DNA from: an uncultured Faecalibacterium sp.
GTDB lineage: Bacteria; Bacillota; Clostridia; Oscillospirales; Ruminococcaceae
NCBI GenBank assembly: GCA_944386015.1
Contig: CALWZK010000019.1
Location: 1 to 36,047, forward strand
Direction of reading: 5' to 3'
Length of the DNA stretch: 36,047 nucleotides
This document shows, piece by piece, positions 1 through 7,194 of the stretch (within the stretch, counting starts at the first letter, position 1; each line of letters opens with the position of its first letter). The position numbers and the translations under genes were made by a program. A model generated the notes under the pieces. It was given only the letters and a program-made list of their open reading frames with translations, was not told the origin of the DNA and ran no database searches.

Positions 1-28
1 CTACACAGTGCTTCTTATTCTGTTTCGC

Positions 29-652
29 CTAATTTTTTTCTTCATCACTACTTGACTTCATACCATTGGACTTTGGGAGCTTGAAGGGTTTAACAGTCCG
101 CTTTTTTGCACTCTCTACTAAGTTATCTGTAATATATTGTGTATAATGCAAAATTTCCCTGGTCAATCCAGTAACCTCGTCCAGTGATAAACAGGCCACA
201 ACTAGACCGTTTTCCACAACTGCATAGCAATCATCGCCCAACCATACGCCCTCTTTAATTTTTGTATCGCCCTTAAGGAATTTAAGACTATATTGTCGCC
301 CGCTTAACAATTGTGATAGCAGACTTTGAGCTATTTCCGAAGATTTGAAAGCGTTATCTAATTGAGCCTCCATTTTATCCGCTTCGGTTTTAAAATTATC
401 TTTTAATTGCAAATACTCACTTCTAACATTTAGGGCTTCTGCAATCAACTCGGCGTATTCACTGGACAGAGGACGGGAACCGCTTTCAATATAACCGATT
501 TGCTTTGCACTTCTGTTCTTGCCTTGATTAGCAGGAAGATCATAAATCAACCCTGTTAATTCTTCACGAGATAGCCCACGCATTTGACGGCATTCTCTCA
601 CTCTTTCCCCCATTTGGAACATTCGTTCTTGCATTTGTGTTCCTTTTTCCAT
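29..652 (-). CDS. XRE-family HTH repressor of the mobile element
   Basis: A 207-residue protein with an N-terminal XRE/Cro-type helix-turn-helix at about residues 14-80. The segment runs from GERVRECRQMRGLSREEL to the recognition-helix region AKQIGYIESGSRPLS. The C-terminal part (about 85-207) has no family I recognise. It may carry the oligomerisation or inducer-sensing function. The ATG at 652 is preceded on the minus strand by a strong AGGAGG-type ribosome site. The gene is divergent from the excisionase-like gene at 802, and the gap holds several GGAAC/GTTCC inverted repeats. By analogy with phage and satellite switches it probably represses the rightward operon, and perhaps itself. The gene is much more AT-rich than the chromosomal genes to the right. 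The HTH assignment is secure; the role as master repressor is inferred from position. Confidence 0.85.
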   Translation of the reverse strand: MEKGTQMQERMFQMGERVRECRQMRGLSREELTGLIYDLPANQGKNRSAKQIGYIESGSRPLSSEYAELIAEALNVRSEYLQLKDNFKTEADKMEAQLDNAFKSSEIAQSLLSQLLSGRQYSLKFLKGDTKIKEGVWLGDDCYAVVENGLVVACLSLDEVTGLTREILHYTQYITDNLVESAKKRTVKPFKLPKSNGMKSSSDEEKN

Positions 653-693
653 TGATTAACCACCTCCTGGGAAAAAATAGAACGCGAAAATAT

Positions 694-752
694 GGAACTG
701 CGTTGTTCCAATTACGGAACATTTACGTTATAATTAAAGCACAGTTCGGAAC
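694..752. promoter_or_regulatory. Cluster of GGAAC/GTTCC operator-like repeats
   Basis: GGAAC at 694-698, GTTCC at 705-709 and GGAAC at 716-720 alternate in orientation on an 11-base period. They form two overlapping inverted repeats with 6-base gaps. A compact GTTCGGAAC lies at 744-752. The array sits between the divergent repressor and excisionase genes and covers the rightward promoter, as expected for operators of the XRE repressor. The repeats are seen directly; the binding protein is inferred. Confidence 0.6.
706..734 (+). promoter_or_regulatory. Rightward promoter of the element operon
   Basis: A perfect TATAAT -10 box lies at 729-734. TTCCAA at 706-711 is a weak -35 with a 17-base spacer, and it lies inside the operator repeats. 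It reads toward the excisionase-like gene at 802. The weak -35 overlapped by operators suggests a repressed promoter. Confidence 0.6.
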
Positions 753-801
753 GAAAAGCAAGGCCGAACGAGAGTTTTTTACCGAAAGGAAGTGTTTTAT
801 T

Positions 802-999
802 TTGAAAATTGAAGTCCCCCGCTTTATGTCCATCCGTGAAGTGGCTAAAACCGGCCTGTTGACCGAGTACACCCTCCGTTTGATGGAAAAGCAGAACCGC
901 CTGCCTTGTGTGTACACGGGGCGGAAATGTCTTATCAATTTTGATCGTCTGGTGGAGCAGTTGAATAACCCCGCCGGGAAAGGAAGTGACAGCGAATGA
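802..999 (+). CDS. Excisionase-like small DNA-binding protein
   Basis: A 65-residue protein with a single winged-helix/MerR-like fold: MSIREVAKTGLLTEYTLRLM, then a short wing with CVYTGRKCLINFDRL. This pattern is typical of excisionase-type (Xis, HTH_17) proteins of Gram-positive mobile elements. I chose TTG at 802 because AAAGGAAG at 785-792 sits at proper spacing before it; ATG at 826 is the alternative start. The much longer reading frame upstream has no ribosome site. The gene is first in the rightward operon and overlaps the next gene by four bases (ATGA). Its likely role is directing the off-window integrase to excise the element. Confidence 0.7.
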   Translation: MKIEVPRFMSIREVAKTGLLTEYTLRLMEKQNRLPCVYTGRKCLINFDRLVEQLNNPAGKGSDSE

Positions 1000-1391
1000 C
1001 AACAAAAGAAAAAGCCCGCCCCGCTGTTGGCGCAGCGGAACAGGCAGAGAAAGCAATCCTTGCCGGGACAAATCTTTCTCAAAACAATTTTACCATCCGT
1101 CAAGAAAAGCAGCAAGGGAAAATCGAGCAGCTTTTGTCACATGGCAGGGAAAATGCCATCCCGCTCCAGCACCTTGTGAGCCTGACCGGGTTACCCGCCC
1201 GCCAAGTCCGCCACATGATTCAGGCGGAACGCTTGCAGGGTGCCCCGATTCTGGCAGACAGCCAGAATGGGTATTATCTGCCTGGAAGTCAACAGGATAT
1301 CGAAAAATTCTATCGTTCGATGCTGCATCGGGCGGCAGAAATCACCCGTGTTGCAACGGCTGTGAAGCTGAAAGGAAGGGCCGATGATTAA
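996..1391 (+). CDS. Small HTH protein of the element's replication module
   Basis: A 131-residue protein with no name I can assign with certainty. Residues about 42-95 look like a winged helix: a helix GKIEQLLSHGRENAIPLQHL, a turn SLTGLPARQVRHMIQAER, and a wing APILADSQNGYYLPG. Proteins of this type often sit directly before primase genes in clostridial prophages and satellites. The start overlaps the excisionase-like gene by four bases, and its stop overlaps the primase start by eight bases, so the three are translationally coupled. A role in replication initiation or gene control is inferred only from position and fold. Confidence 0.6.
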   Translation: MTTKEKARPAVGAAEQAEKAILAGTNLSQNNFTIRQEKQQGKIEQLLSHGRENAIPLQHLVSLTGLPARQVRHMIQAERLQGAPILADSQNGYYLPGSQQDIEKFYRSMLHRAAEITRVATAVKLKGRADD

Positions 1392-3801
1392 ACTATACCC
1401 GGCGGGTCTGCCTCAAGAACTGAAAGACGCGGGGCGCTGGTGTGTATGGCGGTATGAATTGCGAGAAGGCCGTGAAAAACCCACAAAAGTACCCTTTAAC
1501 CCCCGAACCGGGGGCGGTGCCATGTCGAACAACCCCGACACGTTTTCCGACTATATAACGGCTGCAAACACCTTGCTTCTGGGTGGGTACGACGGTTTAG
1601 GTGTGGGGGTATTTGATGGGCTTTGTGCTGTGGACATTGACCATTGCCTGGCGGCAGACGGTACCCCGTCCCCTTTGGCTGAGGATATCGTTTCCACAAT
1701 GCAGAGCTATACCGAAACAAGCCCCAGCGGCTGCGGGGTGAGAATTTTCTTTCGGGCTGACGGTTTTACATACGACCGTCAAAAATATTATACCATGAAT
1801 GCAAAAAAGGGCCTGGAAATCTATGTTTCCGGTGCAACAAACAAATTTTTAACTGTTACCGGAAATTCTGCCCCCTGGTCTGGTCCTTCACCCATCTGTG
1901 AGCGTTCGGAAGCCCTGCAAACCATCCTTGACCGCTATATGGTGCGGCCCTCTGTAACCGCTCCAGAGGCGGCCAAAACGCCCCAGACGCCCCTCAATCT
2001 GTCGGACTCTGAACTTATTGCAAAAGCCCGCAACGCCCGCAACGGGGCCGCATTTGCAGCCCTGTGGGATGGGGATATTTCAGGGTATGGCAGCCATTCA
2101 GAAGCCGATTTAGCTTTGTGTGATATGCTGGCATTCTGGACGGGAGGCAATGCCGCCCAGATGGACCGCCTGTTTAGATCGTCCGGGCTGATGCGAGAAA
2201 AATGGAATCGTCGGCAGAGTGGCACCACTTATGGAGCCTTAACGATTGCCGCAGCGATTCAGACTTGCCAAAACACTTATTCCGCACCAACTGAGCACCA
2301 ACTGAACACCCACAAAAATCACACACTGGCGGCAGAAAGTCCCGGTGGAGCACCAACTGAACACATACAAAACCCGCCGGGAAGCGTAAAACCGCCGGAT
2401 TTTTCGGACGCCGGAAACGCAGAAGCATTTATTCAGCGATACCGGGAGGACTTGCTGTTTTCTGACGCTTTGGGATGGTTAGTTTGGAATGGGATGTATT
2501 GGGAGCGCAGCGACCACCGCGCCCTGACGCTGGCCACCGACCTGTCGGCGGAAATGCTGGCGGACGCGCAGCAGGAAAACCGAGCCGCTCTTGTGAATCT
2601 GGCAGAGGCGAAAGCCGGAGAGGCAGCGGGAACCGGTAAACCGCAGGATACAGAGCGGGCCGCAGATCGGGCAGCGAGTGCAAAATCCTATCTGCACCAC
2701 GCAAAACAGACCCGCAGCGCCTCACGGCTGAAAAATATGCTGGAGCTGGCAAAACCCGCCTTTGTGGTCGCAGCTGATACCCTGGATGCAGAACCAGCAT
2801 ACTTGAATACCCCCGGCGGGCTGATTGACCTGACCACCGGAGAGATGCAGCCCCACGATAAAAGCGCCCGATGCACCAAAATCACCGCTGTTTCCCCTGG
2901 AGAACAGGGGGCCCAGATGTGGGGAGATTTTCTCGACACAATCACCCAACAGGACGGCAGTCTGAGGGGATTCCTCCAGCTTGTGGCCGGTATGGCCTTA
3001 TTTGGAAAGGTCTACCATGAAGGGCTGATTTTGGCTTATGGGGCCGGACGGAACGGCAAAAGCACCTTTTTCAATGCGCTGTCTGCTGTCTTGGGAGACT
3101 ATGCCGGAAACCTTGACATTGACGTATTCACCACAGATAAACAAAACAGAGGCGCAGCCCTGGCAACCCTGCGAGGAAAACGCCTTGTGATTGCCGGAGA
3201 ACTGGAGGAAGGGCGGCGGCTGTCTGTTGCAACTGTAAAAAAGATTTGTTCGACAGACCGCATTACAGTTGAAGAAAAATACCGAGCACCGGAGAGCATC
3301 GTACCTTCTCACACCCTGTGTCTGTTTACCAACCACCTCCCCAGGGTAGGCAGTACAGACCCCGGCACCTGGCGGCGGCTGATCGTGGTACCATTCCGGG
3401 CCGCTATCCCCACACAAGGTAGCCGGGCGAACTATGCCGACATTCTGGTGCAAGAGGCCGGACCCGCTATCCTGGCGTGGGCCATCGAGGGAGCCCAGAA
3501 TTTCTACCGCTGCGGTTATCAGCTCCAGATTCCTGACGCTGTGGAAGAAGTTACAGAGGCTTATAGGGGACAAGAGGACTGGCTGTCCAATTTCCTTTCT
3601 GAGTGCTGTATAAGGTCGGAAGAAGCCCGAGTCGGGGCGGCGGAACTCTACCAGGCGTACAGAGCATGGGCAGAGCGCAGCGGTGATTTTTGCCGCCGTT
3701 TGCCTGATTTTAACACAGCGATGGAGACAGCAGGTTTTCAAAAGATTGCACCGAAAAACCGTAAAACCTGGATGGGGTTGACACTGTCTAATCCCTATTG
3801 A
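1384..3801 (+). CDS. Primase / SF3 helicase (D5-type) replication protein
   Basis: An 805-residue protein. Residues 1-200 resemble the archaeo-eukaryotic primase-type domain of NrS-1-like phage polymerases. They include RWCVWRYE near the start, the acidic motif AVDIDHC (D84, D86) and SPSGCGVRIFF at about 113-123. Residues about 350-780 are a D5_N/SF3 helicase: Walker A GAGRNGKS at 553-560, Walker B region LVIAGELEEG, a helicase segment with STDRITVEEKYR, and a sensor-like FTNHLPRV. This pairing is the replication protein of many temperate phages, plasmids and phage satellites (Pri-Rep type). A candidate origin with iterons follows directly after the stop. The protein is full length with no sign of decay, so the element probably still replicates after induction. 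Confidence 0.9.
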   Translation: MIKLYPAGLPQELKDAGRWCVWRYELREGREKPTKVPFNPRTGGGAMSNNPDTFSDYITAANTLLLGGYDGLGVGVFDGLCAVDIDHCLAADGTPSPLAEDIVSTMQSYTETSPSGCGVRIFFRADGFTYDRQKYYTMNAKKGLEIYVSGATNKFLTVTGNSAPWSGPSPICERSEALQTILDRYMVRPSVTAPEAAKTPQTPLNLSDSELIAKARNARNGAAFAALWDGDISGYGSHSEADLALCDMLAFWTGGNAAQMDRLFRSSGLMREKWNRRQSGTTYGALTIAAAIQTCQNTYSAPTEHQLNTHKNHTLAAESPGGAPTEHIQNPPGSVKPPDFSDAGNAEAFIQRYREDLLFSDALGWLVWNGMYWERSDHRALTLATDLSAEMLADAQQENRAALVNLAEAKAGEAAGTGKPQDTERAADRAASAKSYLHHAKQTRSASRLKNMLELAKPAFVVAADTLDAEPAYLNTPGGLIDLTTGEMQPHDKSARCTKITAVSPGEQGAQMWGDFLDTITQQDGSLRGFLQLVAGMALFGKVYHEGLILAYGAGRNGKSTFFNALSAVLGDYAGNLDIDVFTTDKQNRGAALATLRGKRLVIAGELEEGRRLSVATVKKICSTDRITVEEKYRAPESIVPSHTLCLFTNHLPRVGSTDPGTWRRLIVVPFRAAIPTQGSRANYADILVQEAGPAILAWAIEGAQNFYRCGYQLQIPDAVEEVTEAYRGQEDWLSNFLSECCIRSEEARVGAAELYQAYRAWAERSGDFCRRLPDFNTAMETAGFQKIAPKNRKTWMGLTLSNPY

Positions 3802-3805
3802 ATTT

Positions 3806-3921
3806 GGGTTACGGTAGAGGGTTACGGTTACGCTACTTTCCTATTGTTTAAAAAAATCAGAAAAAATATTCTTATAGGGAATTTTAGGGTTTTTACCGTA
3901 ATCAACCGTAACCCGTAACCC
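3806..3921. other. Candidate replication origin: iterons flanking an AT-rich block
   Basis: Left iterons are GGGTTACGGT at 3806-3815, GGGTTACGGT at 3819-3828 and GGTTACG at 3826-3832. Right copies in inverted orientation are ACCGTAA at 3895-3901, ACCGTAACCC at 3905-3914 and CCGTAACCC at 3913-3921. The 62 bases between them are strongly AT-rich. The block lies immediately 3' of the primase-helicase gene. Staphylococcal pathogenicity islands have the same layout, with iterons on both sides of an AT-rich melting region next to the rep gene. The repeats are seen directly; origin function is inferred. Confidence 0.7.
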
Positions 3922-3968
3922 ATTGTGAAAGACTTTGCCGAAAACCACCGATGAAAGGGGGCCAGAAT

Positions 3969-4340
3969 GTGGCCAAAAAACGAACTATATCCGATGAAAC
4001 CGTCCTTTCCGCCCTGTTGTCTTGTCCAACCCTGGAGGCCGCTGCGGCTGAATGTGGGCTGTCTGTCCGGCAGCTTTACGAGCGGCGGCAGGACCCCCAG
4101 TTTATGAAGCAGCTGCAAAAGGCCCAGAGCGCGGCCCTTGCGGGGACGGTGCGTTATTTGCAGCACCACACCGCTACAGCAGCCCAAACCCTGGCCGAAT
4201 TGTGCCAAAATGCCCAGCAGGAACAGACCCGCCTCCAAGCGGCCCGGGCTTTGCTGGAACAGGCCGCCCGCCTGACCGAAACGGTGGACTTTGACCGCCG
4301 CCTTTCTGAGCTGGAAGAATTGCGGGAGGATGAACCGTGA
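3969..4340 (+). CDS. HTH protein resembling phage small terminase subunits
   Basis: I chose GTG at 3969 (123 residues) because AAAGGGGG lies just before it; ATG at 3951 has no ribosome site. The N-terminal part is a homeodomain-like HTH: DETVLSALLSCPTLEAAAAE, then CGLSVRQLYERRQDPQF. A long helical region follows (about 65-123), with a conserved-looking AARALLEQAARL and RLSELEEL. HTH plus helical oligomerisation region is the plan of small terminase subunits and of phBC6A51-type proteins in Gram-positive prophages. In a phage satellite such a protein could redirect helper-phage packaging. That role is inferred, because terminase identity cannot be proved from sequence alone. Confidence 0.6.
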   Translation: MAKKRTISDETVLSALLSCPTLEAAAAECGLSVRQLYERRQDPQFMKQLQKAQSAALAGTVRYLQHHTATAAQTLAELCQNAQQEQTRLQAARALLEQAARLTETVDFDRRLSELEELREDEP

Positions 4341-4561
4341 ACCACGAACTCAAAGCCCGCCTGAACCGTGTCCGGGAGCGCTTGCAGCCCTTTGGAGAGA
4401 ACCCGCCGCCCCCTGACCCGCTGACTCTTTCCATCTGGGAAACGGGCGCACAACTGGCCGCCATGACGGAAACAGAGCGTGCAGCCCAAGCGGCAGAACT
4501 GGGCATCTCGATCGAGAACCTGCTGAAAATGCAGCGGGAAATCCAAAAATCCAAGTATTGA
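4337..4561 (+). CDS. Small hypothetical element protein
   Basis: A 74-residue protein starting at GTG 4337 and overlapping the previous stop by four bases, so probably translationally coupled. It is mostly helical and charged. An N-terminal helix (ELKARLNRVRERL) and a proline-rich turn (GENPPPPDPLT) precede a C-terminal helix pair ending in LLKMQREIQKSKY. I see no domain I can name. It sits between the terminase-like gene and a short broken gene in the same operon. Confidence 0.6.
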   Translation: MNHELKARLNRVRERLQPFGENPPPPDPLTLSIWETGAQLAAMTETERAAQAAELGISIENLLKMQREIQKSKY

Positions 4562-4572
4562 GGTGATATACC

Positions 4573-4778
4573 ATGAAACAAACCCCCATGCACCGGCTGG
4601 AACAGCTGGAGCAGCAGAAAGCCCGGGCCGGATGCGGCATCGTGTCGCAGTCGAAATTTTCGCCCGGGAGCTGGACGGCCTTTTTGGGGGCCGATGCCGG
4701 GATTTTCCCACGATGGAAGAAGCCTCCGACTATTTGACCGACAAGGGCGTTGACCCGGTGATTATAATTGATGTCTGA
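4573..4778 (+). pseudogene. Small element gene split by a -1 frameshift
   Basis: ATG at 4573 follows a good ribosome site (GAGGTG at 4560-4565) and reads MKQTPMHRLEQLEQQKARA before running into a stop near 4728. The convincing protein-like remainder (VAVEIFARELDGLFGG to VDPVIIIDV, ending at 4778) is in the -1 frame from about 4640. The upstream part of that second frame looks like noise. The simplest reading is one ancestral gene of about 68 codons with a one-base deletion near 4620-4640. A sequencing error or programmed -1 frameshift is also possible. Function unknown. Confidence 0.5.
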
Positions 4779-4788
4779 GGAAGTGCCG

Positions 4789-5178
4789 ATGAAACGTATA
4801 AAATTCTTTGCTTGTGCCCTGGCGCTGGGGCTGGCTCTTGTGGGCTGTACAGCGTTTTGTTTTGGGGCAGCATCCACCCCGGGGCCTTCATCCAGCACCG
4901 CCCCAGCGGCCCCGGAAAGGGTTGTGCTGTTTGACACAGACAGTATAAAAATCACGCTGGACGGCCTGAAAACCACCGTAGAGGACAAGCCCGGCGGGAC
5001 AGTGTACACATTCAGAAAAACGCTGACCGTCCGCACAAGCACCCCCACCCTTGAGGAACGGCAGGCCCGGGCACTGGGGCGGGTGAGCGCCGACACCGAC
5101 ACTATAAAAATTGTGGTGTCCGGTGACCTGATAGCTGTGACCGACAAAACCGCAGGCCTGAATTATTACATTCACTGA
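4789..5178 (+). CDS. Element-encoded lipoprotein
   Basis: A 129-residue protein. ATG at 4789 is preceded by TGAGGAAG, which overlaps the stop of the previous gene. The N-terminus is a classic lipoprotein signal: MKRIKFF, a hydrophobic core ALALGLALVG, and a lipobox LVGC with the lipidated cysteine at residue 20. A Pro/Ser/Ala-rich linker follows. The rest looks like a small beta-rich domain with DTDSIKITLDGLKTTVE and a later similar stretch DTDTIKIVVSGDL, so it may be internally duplicated. It has no obvious replication or packaging role, so it may be cargo. Some prophages encode surface lipoproteins that block infection by related phages; whether that applies here is speculation. Confidence 0.7.
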   Translation: MKRIKFFACALALGLALVGCTAFCFGAASTPGPSSSTAPAAPERVVLFDTDSIKITLDGLKTTVEDKPGGTVYTFRKTLTVRTSTPTLEERQARALGRVSADTDTIKIVVSGDLIAVTDKTAGLNYYIH

Positions 5179-5211
5179 CAGCGGGGACAGACCCGCAGAA
5201 AGGCAGAAAAT

Positions 5212-5766
5212 ATGCTGTTTAAGAACAAAGTCCGCGAAACCGCCCTCCAGTATGCCGACCTGATTCGGAAGAAAAACGAGGAAATTGCAGCATTTGAGAA
5301 GCAGTATGCCACCATTTACAGCCGTGAACACTTCCAGCAGGAGCAGGGCAAGTTGGAACAGGAGCGGCAGCAGATTCTCAATTCCGCCGAAATGACCCTG
5401 AAAGACCTGGCGGACGGCTTCAAAGATGCTGTGATTGGAGATGATGCCCTGGAGGGTGCCCGCCTGACCGATGACGCCAAACTGCTGACCGGTGCCTTCA
5501 ACCTGACCGCTGCAGACCTGGAGGCCATGTTCGACCGGGCCACAAAGGACAAAAACCGGACCATGCAGCGGCTGATTTTCGAGTATGCCCAGAATCATCA
5601 GATCAACTTTGGCCGGGTCTATTACACTGAGAAGGACCGCCGGGAGGCAGCGGACACGCTGCTTCGGTACGCCCTGAACGCCCTTGTAAGGCCTGAATAT
5701 GCCGCCCTGCTGGCAGATGATGCACAGTTTATGAGGATTCTTCCCGCCGCCATCTACGGCAACTGA
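5212..5766 (+). CDS. Coiled-coil hypothetical protein at the right end of the element
   Basis: A 184-residue soluble protein starting at ATG 5212 after a purine-rich ribosome site. Residues 10-65 are strongly helical and charged with heptad-like spacing (ADLIRKKNEEIAAFEKQYA, then FQQEQGKLEQERQQ). The rest is predicted helical, with no membrane segment. I cannot assign a family. It is the last gene before the attachment site and could be cargo or act in interference with a helper phage. Confidence 0.6.
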   Translation: MLFKNKVRETALQYADLIRKKNEEIAAFEKQYATIYSREHFQQEQGKLEQERQQILNSAEMTLKDLADGFKDAVIGDDALEGARLTDDAKLLTGAFNLTAADLEAMFDRATKDKNRTMQRLIFEYAQNHQINFGRVYYTEKDRREAADTLLRYALNALVRPEYAALLADDAQFMRILPAAIYGN

Positions 5767-5813
5767 AACCCGGTGCAAGAGGGCGATTTGTGACCATTTA
5801 AAGAGCCTTCAAA

Positions 5814-5853
5814 AATTCAACAAAAGTTCAACTACGCCCCGAAAAGTTGAATT
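5814..5853. repeat. TTCAAC repeats near attR, possible integrase arm sites
   Basis: AATTCAAC at 5814-5821 and TTCAAC at 5827-5832 are direct repeats. GTTGAATT at 5846-5853 is the exact inverse of the first. They lie about 100 bases inside the right attachment site, where tyrosine integrases often have arm-type binding sites. A weak stem-loop is an alternative reading. The region from 5767 to 5949 contains no gene. Confidence 0.4.
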
Positions 5854-5949
5854 ATTATGCCAAACGATACCAGACGGTCGAGCTGAAAAAATGCGATAAT
5901 CAGATAGATTCTATACGATTCTGAACGGTTCAAAATGGCATAATTTGAA

Positions 5950-5994
5950 CTCATAACCCGAAGGTCGTTGGTTCAAATCCAGCCCCCGCAACCA
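5950..5994 (+). tRNA. attR: 3' part of an initiator tRNA-fMet gene
   Basis: The segment reads as a tRNA from the anticodon loop to CCA. It has loop CTCATAA (anticodon CAT at 5952-5954), anticodon 3' strand CCCGA, variable AGGTC, T-arm GTTGG/TTCAAAT/CCAGC, acceptor strand CCCCGCA, discriminator A and CCA. The three C's after the loop (partners of the initiator GGG) and an acceptor ending in A72 are marks of tRNA-fMet. The sequence 5' of 5950 does not match the tRNA 5' half, so this is only the displaced 3' end. The element to the left must have integrated here and restored a full tRNA at its other end, outside the window. Confidence 0.85.
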
Positions 5995-5998
5995 CCAG

Positions 5999-6031
5999 GA
6001 CCTGGTCTGACAAGACCGGGTCTTTTCTTTT
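5999..6031 (+). terminator. Terminator downstream of the tRNA-fMet locus
   Basis: GACCTGGTC (5999-6007) pairs with GACCGGGTC (6014-6022) with one G-T pair, and TTTTCTTTT follows. It is the original terminator of the interrupted tRNA gene. Confidence 0.8.
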
Positions 6032-6049
6032 GCCCGGGCACAGAAAACG

Positions 6050-6078
6050 CCGCAGGAACAGCCTGCGGTTTTCTTTTG
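6050..6078 (+). terminator. Second rightward terminator
   Basis: CCGCAGG (6050-6056) pairs with CCTGCGG (6062-6068), followed by TTTTCTTTT. It insulates the DMT transporter gene from tRNA or element transcription. Confidence 0.7.
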
Positions 6079-6136
6079 CGGGATGGGTGCTGTGCCGGCG
6101 TATTGTACGGACTGTTGATGAATGGGAGGTTTCAAC

Positions 6137-6976
6137 GTGCTGTTTCTTCTGCTGGCTTTGCTGTCCAGCTCGGTGCTGGCCCTGGTGCTGAAATACCTGA
6201 ACACCAGCAGCCCCTATGGGGTCTACCTGGTCAACTACATCACTTGCACCCTGCTGGCCTTTGGGGCCATGGATCCCAGGACCCTCTTCCGCGGCGACTT
6301 CACCCCCTGCTGGCTGGGGGCGGTGACCGGGCTGATCTATCTGGCCTCCCTGGCCGCCAACGGGGCCAGCATCCACAAAAACGGCGCCATCCTCTCCTCG
6401 GTGTTTACCCGGCTGGGGGTGCTGGTGCCCATCCTGGTGTCGGTGGTCCTGTTCGGGGAGCGGCCCACCCTGGTGCAGGGCCTGGGCATCGCCCTGGCGG
6501 TGGCAGCGGCGGTGGGGATGAACGGCCTCCCCGGCAGGGAATCCCGCCCCGCCGGCGGCGCCGGCGTCAGCCTGGTGCTGCTGGTGCTGACCCTGGTGCT
6601 CAACGGCACCGCCGACGCCATGTCCAAGGTGTTTGCCCAGCTGGGCCGCCGGCAGGATGACGGGCTGTTCATGTTTTACATCTTCCTGTTTGCGGGGCTG
6701 GCCACCCTGGTGCTGCTGGTGCGCCAGCACCGGCCCCTCACCCGGCGGGATGTCCTCTTTGGGGTGGCGGCCGGGGTGCCCAACTTCCTGTCCTCCCGGC
6801 TGCTGCTGGCGGCCCTGACCCGGCTGCCCGCCTTCTTGGTTTACCCCTGCTACAGCGTGGGAGTGATTTTGGTGATCAGCGCCGCCAGCTTTTTCCTGTT
6901 CCGGGAGCGGCTCAACCGCCGCCAGCTGGGGGCGGCGGGGATGATCCTGGGGGCCCTGGTGCTGATGAATCTGTAA
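6137..6976 (+). CDS. DMT/EamA-family membrane transporter
   Basis: A 279-residue protein with about ten hydrophobic segments arranged as two repeated halves, as in the drug/metabolite transporter superfamily. Typical stretches are LLALLSSSVLALVLKYLN at the start, FTRLGVLVPILVSVVLFGE (the usual F-R-x-x-P to F-G-E segment of EamA proteins) and the C-terminal FLFRERLNRRQLGAAGMILG. I chose GTG at 6137 because GGGAGG lies seven bases upstream. The in-frame ATG at 6122 has no ribosome site. The substrate cannot be deduced; metabolite or amino-acid efflux is usual for the family. The gene stands alone between terminators. Confidence 0.8.
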   Translation: MLFLLLALLSSSVLALVLKYLNTSSPYGVYLVNYITCTLLAFGAMDPRTLFRGDFTPCWLGAVTGLIYLASLAANGASIHKNGAILSSVFTRLGVLVPILVSVVLFGERPTLVQGLGIALAVAAAVGMNGLPGRESRPAGGAGVSLVLLVLTLVLNGTADAMSKVFAQLGRRQDDGLFMFYIFLFAGLATLVLLVRQHRPLTRRDVLFGVAAGVPNFLSSRLLLAALTRLPAFLVYPCYSVGVILVISAASFFLFRERLNRRQLGAAGMILGALVLMNL

Positions 6977-6999
6977 TCCATTCCATCATGTATGCCAAA

Positions 7000-7032
7000 A
7001 CAGGCGCTTCCCCGGGAGGCACCTGTTTTTTT
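7000..7032 (+). terminator. Terminator of the DMT transporter gene
   Basis: An imperfect hairpin (ACAGG at 7000-7004 pairing with CCTGT, with inner G-C pairs) is followed by seven T's. It lies 24 bases after the transporter stop. Confidence 0.65.
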
Positions 7033-7144
7033 GATTGGGCAGATTTTGTGGATGGGCAGCGGCCCCTGGCCGCCTGCATCGAAACCGCTCTCCCAGGCAG
7101 GAACCATTTGGCAGACCCCGACAGGTGTTTTGCCCCCAGGGCGC

Positions 7145-7174
7145 AAAAAAGGGCCCCCGGTTTTCCGGGGGCCC
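7145..7174 (-). terminator. Terminator of the flavin reductase gene
   Basis: On the minus strand a perfect 10-bp stem GGGCCCCCGG/CCGGGGGCCC (7151-7174, loop of four) is followed by six T's (7150-7145). It lies about 20 bases after the reductase stop. Confidence 0.85.
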
Positions 7175-7194
7175 GCGGTGTTTCAAGGGGAAAT

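Noticed and set aside
637-801. Longer N-terminus for the excisionase-like protein
   Set aside because: It would run through the operators and promoter, and the extra residues are unrelated to any Xis; TTG 802 has its own ribosome site.
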